A DNA stretch of 12,655 bases. Origin: CAVXAE01 sp044225565. GTDB lineage: Bacteria; Pseudomonadota; Gammaproteobacteria; Steroidobacterales; Steroidobacteraceae. Below, piece after piece: positions 1-6,600 of this stretch (its first letter is position 1; every line of letters begins with the position of its first letter). The notes beneath the pieces are model-generated. The model made no database searches. It was not told the DNA's origin and saw nothing but the letters and a program-made list of their open reading frames with translations. Location of the stretch: assembly GCA_044225565.1 (NCBI GenBank), contig JBGAIL010000143.1, positions 1-12,655 of the forward strand. Direction: 5' to 3'. A program made the position numbers and the translations under genes.

Positions 1-1620
1 CATCCAGTAGATGTAGTCCGGCGCGAACGTGAGGATGATTGCGCCCCATAGCAGTCCCAGCGCCACGTGCCAGCGATGCCGCTGGAACGCCTGCGCGAAC
101 GTCACTCCGCGATCTCCGCGCTCCTGCGCGTCCCACACGACCGGCGTGCCCGCGAGCGTGGTCAGCACGAACGTGGCGTGGAACACCATCATGGCGGGAG
201 CGAGCAGCACGCTGAACATCTGCTCGATGAGCAGGCTGCCGAGCAGCTTCCTCGCGCCGCCGAAGCCCCGGCGCAGCACAGGGTCCTTCAGCGCGAGCAG
301 CGTGCCCATCACCTTCGGCATGAGCAGCACGATGATGGTCACCGTGAGCAGCGAGGCGATCTCGTCCATCTTCGATTCCGGCCAGTTCGGGAAGAGCGTG
401 AACGCGCCCGGCTCGAAGTACCGGTGGCCCTGCACCGCCTCGAGGCACACCACGATGGAGCTGATCACCAGCACCGTCATCCAGATGGGGGAAGTCGCGT
501 AGGAGAGGATGCCCGTCATCATGTGCAGCCGGCTGAGCCAATGCAGCCCGCGGGCGCGCAGCACCTTGAAGTGCTGCATGTTGCCCTGCGCCCAGCGGCG
601 ATCGCGCGCGGCGAAATCGATGATGTTGGAGGGCACCTCTTCCCAGCTGCCGTCGATGTCTGCCAGCAGCCACACCTTGTATCCCGCGCGGCGCATGAAG
701 CCGGCTTCCACGAAATCGTGGCTGAGGATCTCCCCACCGAGCGGCGCCTTGCCCGGCAGCGTGGGCAGGGCGCAGTGCTGCGCGAACGGCTTGATGCGCA
801 GGATGGCGTTGTGCCCCCAGTAGTTGCCCTCGCCCAGCTGCCAGAACGTGAGCCCGGTGGAGAGCATGGGTCCGTTGAGGCGCGCGCCGAACTGGATGAG
901 CCGCGCGAACAGGGTCTCGCGCCCCACGGGCTGCGGCATCGCCTGGATGATGCCGATGTCCGCGTGCTTCTCCATGAGGCGCGCGAGCGCCACGAGGGTG
1001 CGCCCGGACATGATGCTGTCCGCATCGAGCACCACCATGCTCTCGTAAGCATCACCCCAGTTCTGCACGAAGTCCGCCACGTTGCCGGCCTTGCGGCCGG
1101 TGTTTCGCTCGCGGCGCCGATAGAAGATGCGGCCGGCCGCACCGTGCCGCGCGACGAGCGCCCGCCATGCCGCTTCCTCCTGCACCGCGATATCGGGTTT
1201 GCGCGTGTCCGAGAGGATGAACAGATCGAACGCGCCCTGCTCGGGCTGCGCCTGCAGCGAGCGCCAGATGACGTCGAGGCCCGCGGCGACGCGCGAGGTA
1301 TCCTCGTTGTAGATGGGCATGATGAGCGCCGTGCGCTTCTGCAGCGGGCCGCCCGCAGCGTCATCCTGGTGGATGACGGCGGGATCCCGCCAGCCGAACA
1401 ACCGGACGAGGAACCCTGCGACCGCGGTCCAGAACGCGCCGGTGATCCAGGTGAACAGTACGAAGAACAGCACCAGGCTCGCCGCTTCCAGCAGCGTGAG
1501 GCCGTTGGCGCGCAGGATGTCCAGCATCATGTTGCTGGCCAGCAGGGAGCTCGTGAGCGTGAGTCCCAGGAACAGCGCCCGGCGCCAGTGGGCCACCCTG
1601 CGCAGCGGATCGTCGTGCAT
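1..1620 (-). CDS. opgH: OpgH (MdoH) glucans biosynthesis glucosyltransferase, 3' end cut by window
   Basis: Inner-membrane family 2 glucosyltransferase that uses UDP-glucose to build the linear beta-1,2-glucan backbone of osmoregulated periplasmic glucans and passes it to the periplasm. My translation of the minus strand from 1620 is open to base 1 (540 codons, no stop); by comparison with E. coli OpgH roughly 160 residues are missing. Visible: first membrane segment about residues 14-35, second about 45-75; the GT2 core from RTALIMPIYNED (96-107); the DAD metal-binding motif in VVLDADS (196-202); FWQLGEGNYWGHNAILR (259-275); GGEILSHDF (295-303); RDRRWAQGN (339-347, acceptor-site region); further membrane segments about 365-395, 420-445, 465-490 and 518-535. 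The ATG at 1620 has GGAG at 1626-1629, 5 nt away. An in-frame ATG at 1644 would add only 8 residues and overlap opgG. The start lies 11 bp after opgG, so the two are co-transcribed and probably coupled. The N-terminus is very short compared with E. coli OpgH. Confidence 0.95.
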   Translation of the reverse strand, partial: MHDDPLRRVAHWRRALFLGLTLTSSLLASNMMLDILRANGLTLLEAASLVLFFVLFTWITGAFWTAVAGFLVRLFGWRDPAVIHQDDAAGGPLQKRTALIMPIYNEDTSRVAAGLDVIWRSLQAQPEQGAFDLFILSDTRKPDIAVQEEAAWRALVARHGAAGRIFYRRRERNTGRKAGNVADFVQNWGDAYESMVVLDADSIMSGRTLVALARLMEKHADIGIIQAMPQPVGRETLFARLIQFGARLNGPMLSTGLTFWQLGEGNYWGHNAILRIKPFAQHCALPTLPGKAPLGGEILSHDFVEAGFMRRAGYKVWLLADIDGSWEEVPSNIIDFAARDRRWAQGNMQHFKVLRARGLHWLSRLHMMTGILSYATSPIWMTVLVISSIVVCLEAVQGHRYFEPGAFTLFPNWPESKMDEIASLLTVTIIVLLMPKVMGTLLALKDPVLRRGFGGARKLLGSLLIEQMFSVLLAPAMMVFHATFVLTTLAGTPVVWDAQERGDRGVTFAQAFQRHRWHVALGLLWGAIILTFAPDYIYWM

Positions 1621-1625
1621 CGCCT

Positions 1626-1629
1626 CTCC
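1626..1629 (-). promoter_or_regulatory. Shine-Dalgarno of opgH
   Basis: The minus strand reads GGAGAGGCG directly before the ATG at 1620; GGAG sits 5 nt upstream. It lies entirely between the opgG stop (1632-1634) and the opgH start, and it supports the short OpgH N-terminus rather than a start at 1644. Confidence 0.6.
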
Positions 1630-1631
1630 GT

Positions 1632-3206
1632 TCAGGGGTTCCATAGGTACGTCCACGTCTCGGTGAGCACTTCGCCGTAGAGCGTGAGGTAGCAGCGCAT
1701 GTCCACGGGCCGGTGCCCGCTCGGCTTCAGCCGGAACGCCGCCCGCCACAAGCCGTTCGGCTGCCGTTCGACCGTGACCGCGCTCACCTCACCGCTGCTG
1801 GCGGAAACTTCCGCGCGCACCGGCTGCCGCTCGTTCAACCCGTCGAGATCTCCTCCCGCGAAGTCCACCAGCACCCGCCGCATCCCCTCCGGCGCACGGT
1901 TGCCGGCACTGCCGACGTTCGCACTGCCCATGCGCGTTGCAATTACCTTGCCACCCGGAGGCAGCCGCGGGTTGTAGGAATAGGCGGAGAGGACGTACGA
2001 GAACCGCAGCGGCTTGCGCGCCCGGACCGTTCCCGAGGGCACCCAGTACGAGACGATGTTGTCGTGGATCTCCTCGTCGCTCGGAATCTCGACGAGCTCG
2101 ACGCCGCCCTTGCCCCAGTCCCCTTTCGGCTCGATCCAGTAGCTCGGTCGCTGCTGGAAGCGGGACTCGTTGTCCTCGTAATGCGCAACGTCGCGATCGC
2201 GCTGGCTCAGCCCGAAGCCTCGCGGGTTCTCGTCCATGAACCGGCTGACCCGCAGCGACCGTGGGTTGCCGAGGGCGCGCCAGATCCACTCGCCGACGCC
2301 GGTCTGGGACAGCAGGCCGTCGCTGTCGTGCACCTCGGGGCGGAAGTCGTCGAACTGCCGCTCCCCACGGTTCTCCCCGAACAGGAACATGGACGTCATG
2401 GGCGCGACGCCGAGCTTCTCGATGGCGCGCCGCGGGTAGAGCTCGCTCGTCACCTCCACCTGGGTCGCGCCGCCGGGGTGCACGTCGAACCGGTAGGCAC
2501 CCGCGACGCTCGGACTGTCCAGCACGGCGTAGATGGTCAGCGTGCGGGACTCGGGCTCGGGCTTGACCAGCCAGAAGTCCGTGAACGAGGGGAATTCCTC
2601 GCCCTTGGGCAGCGCGGTGTCGATGGCCAGGCCGCGCGCCGAGATGCCATACACCTGGTTGCGGCCCAGCACCCGGAAATACGACGCGCCGAGAAACACG
2701 ATGATCTCGTCCCGATACTGGGGCGTGTGCAGCGGGAAGTGCACGCGGAAACCGGCGAAGCCCGTTTCGGGCGGCAGTTTCACGGGCTGCGCGAGCGGGC
2801 CGAAGTCGAATTGCCCCGAATCGTAGTGGACCGGGCGCACGCCCTCGTCCGTCACCTCGGAAATGGCGACCTTCGGCTTGAAGCTCGAGCCGCGGTGGAA
2901 GAACTGCACCTCGAACAGCCCCTGCCCGCGCCACAGCGCCAGCTCCGGCTTGAAGCGGATGTCGCGGTACTGGTCGTACGAGAGGCGGGTGAGCGAATCC
3001 GGCAGGATCTCGGCCGGCTTGACGTAGGGTCGGGCGGCGCGCTGCTGCGCCACGCGCTGCACTGCGGTGAAGGTGAACTGGACGTGTGGCTTGGGCGGCG
3101 GCGGCTGCTTGTCCGGCCCGCCGCTGGCATCCGACAGCAGGAGGGTGGTCAGCAGGGTGACGCCCAGCGCGTGCAGGCGCACCTGCCAGCTTCGACGCAG
3201 AATCAC
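1632..3206 (-). CDS. opgG: OpgG (MdoG) periplasmic glucans biosynthesis protein
   Basis: Periplasmic protein needed with OpgH for osmoregulated periplasmic glucan synthesis; it acts on the nascent beta-1,2-glucan after export. The OpgG/OpgD family includes beta-1,2-glucanases classified as GH186. From the GTG at 3206 the protein is 524 residues, close to E. coli OpgG (about 510). It begins with an Arg-containing n-region and a hydrophobic stretch (about residues 11-25), an export signal, followed by a Pro-rich linker. Conserved family blocks include RPEVHDSDGLL (289-299), DENPRGFGLSQRDRD (325-339), EPKGDWGKG (359-367) and a C-terminal Ig-like region ending in TWTYLWNP. The acidic residues of the HDSDG and RDRD blocks, in the region holding the family's proposed catalytic acids, are present. 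Start: the frame extends to a TTG at 3254, but a clear AGGGAG (3216-3221) lies 9 nt before GTG 3206 and 6 nt before TTG 3209; no in-frame ATG exists nearby. It is first of the opgGH pair; OpgD is the less likely alternative because the gene directly precedes opgH. Confidence 0.94.
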   Translation of the reverse strand: MILRRSWQVRLHALGVTLLTTLLLSDASGGPDKQPPPPKPHVQFTFTAVQRVAQQRAARPYVKPAEILPDSLTRLSYDQYRDIRFKPELALWRGQGLFEVQFFHRGSSFKPKVAISEVTDEGVRPVHYDSGQFDFGPLAQPVKLPPETGFAGFRVHFPLHTPQYRDEIIVFLGASYFRVLGRNQVYGISARGLAIDTALPKGEEFPSFTDFWLVKPEPESRTLTIYAVLDSPSVAGAYRFDVHPGGATQVEVTSELYPRRAIEKLGVAPMTSMFLFGENRGERQFDDFRPEVHDSDGLLSQTGVGEWIWRALGNPRSLRVSRFMDENPRGFGLSQRDRDVAHYEDNESRFQQRPSYWIEPKGDWGKGGVELVEIPSDEEIHDNIVSYWVPSGTVRARKPLRFSYVLSAYSYNPRLPPGGKVIATRMGSANVGSAGNRAPEGMRRVLVDFAGGDLDGLNERQPVRAEVSASSGEVSAVTVERQPNGLWRAAFRLKPSGHRPVDMRCYLTLYGEVLTETWTYLWNP

Positions 3207-3215
3207 CAAGAAGGG

Positions 3216-3221
3216 CTCCCT
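3216..3221 (-). promoter_or_regulatory. Shine-Dalgarno deciding the opgG start
   Basis: AGGGAG on the minus strand, 6 nt before a TTG (3207-3209) and 9 nt before a GTG (3204-3206). The alternative upstream TTG at 3252-3254 has no comparable purine-rich stretch in front of it, only a GC-rich CCGGGCC. This favours a start at 3206 or 3209, giving a normal short signal peptide n-region. Confidence 0.55.
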
Positions 3222-3337
3222 GATCAAGGTGCGTACAGTCGGCGTGATTGCCAAGGCCCGGTCCGAACGGCCGCGGAATGCGGCCCCCAGTCGTCGAATG
3301 CCGTCTTGTTCTGGTCACGCATTCTCGCAGCAGCCAT

Positions 3338-3390
3338 GCGCGCCCGCCACTGGATTCGCTGTCGGAAAATGCCGACAACGGCGGGCGCGC
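3338..3390 (-). other. Nested inverted repeat between the PotF-like gene and opgG
   Basis: A perfect 11-bp inverted repeat (arms 3338-3348 and 3380-3390, GC only) encloses a 31-bp spacer, which itself holds a perfect 6-bp inverted repeat (TGTCGG 3360-3365 and CCGACA 3372-3377, loop of 6). The right arm also lies within a 12-bp palindrome, 3382-3393. It begins about 32 nt after the stop of the PotF-like gene and about 130 nt before the opgG start. In the direction of transcription no run of U follows, so it is not a textbook intrinsic terminator. It could stop or attenuate transcription, stabilise the upstream mRNA's 3' end, be a structured opgGH leader, or be a protein-binding site. The pairing is seen; the role is inference. 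Confidence 0.45.
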
Positions 3391-3422
3391 CCGGTGAAAG
3401 AATGGCGTGGGCCGTGAAAAAC

Positions 3423-4550
3423 TTACCGCGAACGGATGCGCGTCCACAGCTGCGTCTGCCGGCGGCTGTACTCGTGCGACTCGCCCCGGGCGAGATGGAG
3501 GCGGTCGAGGACTTCGGGCGCCGGATAGATGCCGGGCTCCAGGCGCAGGGCCGCGTCGATCAGGGGGTCGGCATCGAGGTTGGCGTTGCGGAACCGGGTG
3601 GCGTTGCTGATCTCCGCGATCACCGCGGGCGCCAGCAGATGGTCGATGAGGCGATGGGCGGCTTCGGGATGCGGCGCATCGCGCGGCACGACCAGCACGT
3701 CGATCCACATCACCGCACCCTCCTTCGGCAGCACGTAGCGGATCTCGTTGCCGGCGCCGCCCGCCCGGGCGGCCTCGCGCGCCTGCAGCAGATCACCCGA
3801 AGGGCCGACGGCAATGCAGGTCTCGCCCGCCGCCAGGTCCGTGTCGAAGCGGGCGGCATCGATGTAGCGCACGTACGGTCTGACGCGTTTGAGAACGGCC
3901 TCCGCCGCCGCCAGATCGTCGCCGCGCTCCGAGTTGGGATCGCGGCCCAGATAAATGAGCGCGAGATCGACCATCAGCCAGCCGCCGCCATCGATCCAGG
4001 TGATTCCGCAGGGTGCGAGGCGCTCCGCGATCTGCGGATCGAACAGCATCGCGAGGCTTTCTGGCGGCTCCCCGCCCAGCGCCTGCCGGACCCTGGCGAC
4101 GTTGTAGGCGAAACTCGACGTGCCCCAGAGATAAGGCACCGCGTACTGGTTGCCGGGATCGAGCGCCTCCAGCTGGCGCAGGATGACCGCATCGAGATGC
4201 GACAGGTTCTTCAGGCGCGAGCGGTCGAGCTTGCGCAGGGCGCCGGAGCCGATGAGCCGGGCGAGGAAGTTGGACGAGGGAACGGCGACGTCGTTGCCCG
4301 AGCCGCCGGTCAGCAGCTTGGTTTCGAGCAGCACGTTGCTCTCGATGAGCTCGAGGTTGACGTGGATGCCCGTCTCGCGCTCGAAACCCGCGAGCGTGCC
4401 GGGGCCGATCTCGGTGACCCAGTTGGCGAAGTTGACTTCGGCCCGGCCTGCCGTCTCGCCGGCCGGCGCCAGCCCTTCGTCCGCGGGCCTGCCGCAGGAA
4501 GCCAGCAGCGCGGACAGCAGAATGCCCGGGATCGGCGGAAGCTTGCGCAT
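3423..4550 (-). CDS. PotF/PotD-like substrate-binding lipoprotein, orphan, with altered ligand site
   Basis: A 375-residue protein of the periplasmic polyamine-binding family (spermidine/putrescine ABC transporters). From the ATG at 4550 there is a signal sequence ending in a lipobox LLAS-C with the lipidated Cys at 19, then a short linker and the two-lobed binding fold from about residue 36. It matches remembered E. coli PotF throughout: NW at 43-44, ETGI at 59-62, VPSSNF (90-95), YNV (149-151), CGI..ID (181-187), YLGRDPNS (200-207), LPKEGA (274-279), WIDV (282-285), NAN (322-324), GIYP (340-343). Of the PotF ligand residues Trp37, Ser85, Asp247 and Asp278 are kept (Trp44, Ser92, Asp253, Asp284), but Ser38, Asp39, Tyr40, Glu185 and Trp244 are replaced (Val, Thr, Glu, Gly/Trp, Pro). 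No permease or ATPase genes (potGHI) occur in the window. Its frame stays open upstream to 4880, but only as a shadow of the divergent gene. Ligand unknown. Confidence 0.85.
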   Translation of the reverse strand: MRKLPPIPGILLSALLASCGRPADEGLAPAGETAGRAEVNFANWVTEIGPGTLAGFERETGIHVNLELIESNVLLETKLLTGGSGNDVAVPSSNFLARLIGSGALRKLDRSRLKNLSHLDAVILRQLEALDPGNQYAVPYLWGTSSFAYNVARVRQALGGEPPESLAMLFDPQIAERLAPCGITWIDGGGWLMVDLALIYLGRDPNSERGDDLAAAEAVLKRVRPYVRYIDAARFDTDLAAGETCIAVGPSGDLLQAREAARAGGAGNEIRYVLPKEGAVMWIDVLVVPRDAPHPEAAHRLIDHLLAPAVIAEISNATRFRNANLDADPLIDAALRLEPGIYPAPEVLDRLHLARGESHEYSRRQTQLWTRIRSR

Positions 4551-4671
4551 GGCGCGGATCGTAGCGGAACCGGCCGACGGTGTGCTCGCGGGCGAACGTT
4601 GAGCCGTTTCACGGACGAAGGCGCATGTACCGGGGTGCACCCGCAAAGACGGCTTGGGATAGGATTCGCCG
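4551..4671. promoter_or_regulatory. Divergent intergenic region of the PotF-like and MscS-like genes
   Basis: The 121 bp between the two divergent starts must carry both 5' ends. For the plus-strand gene an AGGA (4661-4664) sits 7 nt before the ATG at 4672. I see no strong -35/-10 pair: TTGAGC near 4600 and CATGTA about 20 bp later are weak at best. No Shine-Dalgarno of note precedes the ATG at 4550. The arrangement allows shared regulation of the lipoprotein and the channel, which is inference. Confidence 0.35.
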
Positions 4672-6600
4672 ATGCTGAAACCCATACGACTTGTCGCCCT
4701 CGCCCTCCTCGTCGGCATCGCCCACGACGTCTCGGCCGCCGACGAGCCGGCGGCGGCGAAGCATACCCGCGCGGTGATGACCGGCGAGCAGGTCGTGCGC
4801 ATCCTGGACGAGACCGTCGACTGGTATCGCACGCTCGGCGCGCAACAGCAGTCCGCCACGCAGCCGAGCGACCTGCTCATCCTTTATGCGAACCGCCAGA
4901 CGGCGGACAAGGTGATCGCCCTCGCCTTCGAGATCGCCCGGGCGAACGCCGAGCTGCTGAGCAGCGAGGCGGACGTTGCCGAGAGCACCGGCGATGCCGC
5001 GTTCTCGCAGAAGCAGATCAATGACGTCCGCGCCGGGCTCGACGCGCAACGCCTCTCGCTGCAGGGCGAGATGCTGGCCGTGCAGAAGCAGGTCGCCGCA
5101 GCTTCCGGCGCGCAGAAAGCCGAGCTCGAGACGAAAGCCGCGGAGCTGAAGAGCGAACTCGACATGGTGAACGCGCGGCGCAACCTGCTCGACACCATGG
5201 CGCAGTTCGTCAGCCAGAGCGACGAGGCGGGCAACAGCGCGAGCGCGTTGAAGGCGCACATCGATGCCATTGCGGTGTCGATCCCTTCCTCGGGCGGCGC
5301 GGCCACTCAACCCGCCGGCGCGTCTGCGACTGGTGGCCCCGCGAGCACCGCCGCGCCCGTCTCGCTCCTCGATGCCGCCAACGAGAAGGCTTCCACCCGG
5401 CTCGGCATCTGGGACCTCACCTCGAACGTGATGAAGCTCTCCGCCAAGATGAGCACCATCGAGGCCATCGACAAGCGCACCGCGGACCTGCAGGAGACCT
5501 TTCAGCAGATCCGCAGCCCGCCGCTCGAGCAGCTGAAAGCCTTGTCCGCGCGTGGCGATGCGCTCGCCGCCCAGGCGGACGAGGCGAGCGGCGAGGAGCT
5601 GAGCGCGGTGCGGGGTCAGTTCGACACGCTCGCATGGCTGTTCAAACAGACCTCGGACATCCTGGTTCCGCTCAGCAAGGAAGGCGTGCTGCTCGCGCAA
5701 TACCGGCACAACCTGGCCAACTGGCGCGATGCGGTGCGCGCGCAGTACCGGGATGCGCTGAAGGCACTGGGCCTCCGCGCCGTGGTGCTGCTCGCAATGC
5801 TTGCCGCGGTGTTCGCCATCGCGGAGCTATGGCGTCGCGCGGTGTTGCGCTACGTGCAAGAGCCGCGCCGCCGCTATCAGCTGCTGCTGGTGCGGAAGAT
5901 CGTGCTGTGGGCGCTCGTGGTGGCGATCATCGGCTTCGCGTTCGCGACGGAGCTGGGATCGCTCGTCACGTTCGTGGGCCTCATCACGGCCGGCCTCGCG
6001 GTCGCGATGCAGAGCGTGCTGGTGTCGTTCGTCGGCTACTTCTTCCTCATCGGCAAGTACGGCATCCGCGTCGGTGATCGCGTGCAGATCGGCACCGTCA
6101 CCGGCGAAGTGATCGAGCTGGGGCTGGTGCGGCTGCACCTGATGGAGCTGAGTGGCGGCCAGGGGCCGCTCGGGCCTACCGGGCGGGTGGTCGCGTTCGC
6201 GAACTCCATCGTGTTCCAGGCCTCGGGAGGCATCTTCAAGCAGATCCCCGGAGTGAACCTCGCGTGGCACGAAATCACGCTGAGCCTGCCGGCGGGCGCG
6301 GACCCCGCGGCGATGAAGGAAAAGCTGACCGCTGCCGTGAACGACGTGCTGCAGGACTATCGCGAGGACATCGCGCGCCAGACGAGCCAGATACGGAAGA
6401 CCACCTCTTCCCATTCGACGGGCGAGGCGCAGCCGCAGGTGAGCCTGAATTTCTCCGCTTCGGGCGTCGAGGCGCTCGTGCGCTATCCGGTGCAGCTGCA
6501 GCACGCGGCGGAGATCGACGAGCGTGTGTCGCGCGAATTGCTGAACGTGATCTCGGGCGCAAGCCCGGGCAGCGCGCGGCTGTCTAGAGATCCGGCCTGA
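4672..6600 (+). CDS. MscS-family mechanosensitive ion channel with large periplasmic coiled-coil domain
   Basis: A 642-residue inner-membrane channel expected to open when membrane tension rises, for example on hypo-osmotic shock. Residues 1-22 form a signal peptide (hydrophobic 6-17, likely cleavage after Val-Ser-Ala 22). Residues about 36-360 are a predicted periplasmic region rich in Ala, Glu, Gln, Lys and Leu with heptad-like spacing (clear coiled-coil character at about 85-180 and 255-320), broken by a Gly/Ala/Ser/Thr/Pro linker at about 204-230. Membrane segments follow at about 368-388 and 409-428, then the pore helix at about 430-461 with GLAVAMQ (441-447) in place of the MscS GLALQ region. 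The beta domain follows: GIRVGDRVQIGTVTGEV (464-480) and VVAFANS (506-512), then an alpha/beta C-terminal domain. It is about twice the length of E. coli MscS, closer in layout to MscK-type channels but with fewer membrane segments. ATG 4672 has AGGA 7 nt upstream. The stop overlaps the end of the opposing antiporter gene. Confidence 0.9.
   Translation: MLKPIRLVALALLVGIAHDVSAADEPAAAKHTRAVMTGEQVVRILDETVDWYRTLGAQQQSATQPSDLLILYANRQTADKVIALAFEIARANAELLSSEADVAESTGDAAFSQKQINDVRAGLDAQRLSLQGEMLAVQKQVAAASGAQKAELETKAAELKSELDMVNARRNLLDTMAQFVSQSDEAGNSASALKAHIDAIAVSIPSSGGAATQPAGASATGGPASTAAPVSLLDAANEKASTRLGIWDLTSNVMKLSAKMSTIEAIDKRTADLQETFQQIRSPPLEQLKALSARGDALAAQADEASGEELSAVRGQFDTLAWLFKQTSDILVPLSKEGVLLAQYRHNLANWRDAVRAQYRDALKALGLRAVVLLAMLAAVFAIAELWRRAVLRYVQEPRRRYQLLLVRKIVLWALVVAIIGFAFATELGSLVTFVGLITAGLAVAMQSVLVSFVGYFFLIGKYGIRVGDRVQIGTVTGEVIELGLVRLHLMELSGGQGPLGPTGRVVAFANSIVFQASGGIFKQIPGVNLAWHEITLSLPAGADPAAMKEKLTAAVNDVLQDYREDIARQTSQIRKTTSSHSTGEAQPQVSLNFSASGVEALVRYPVQLQHAAEIDERVSRELLNVISGASPGSARLSRDPA

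Noticed and set aside
519..1364. Minus-strand open frame of 281 codons within opgH
   Set aside because: Ser/Arg-rich out-of-frame shadow; the correct frame starts at 1620 and runs to base 1.
67..1680. A 537-codon plus-strand open frame opposite opgH
   Set aside because: His/Arg/Glu/Gln-rich translation without motifs; the minus strand encodes an unmistakable OpgH in the same bases.
4551..4880. N-terminal extension of the PotF-like frame up to 4880
   Set aside because: The extension overlaps the start of the divergent channel gene and would bury a clean lipoprotein signal sequence that begins at 4550.
1713..5024. A 1103-codon plus-strand open frame antisense to opgG and the PotF-like gene
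   Set aside because: Its translation is dominated by Arg, His, Ala, Glu and Gly with no domain, and it lies opposite two clearly recognised genes. It is the expected by-product of strong third-position GC bias.
4609..5709. A 366-codon minus-strand frame opposite the N-terminus of the MscS-like gene
   Set aside because: Leucine/arginine-rich antisense shadow of the Ala/Gln/Glu coiled-coil coding sequence; no start signal or family resemblance.
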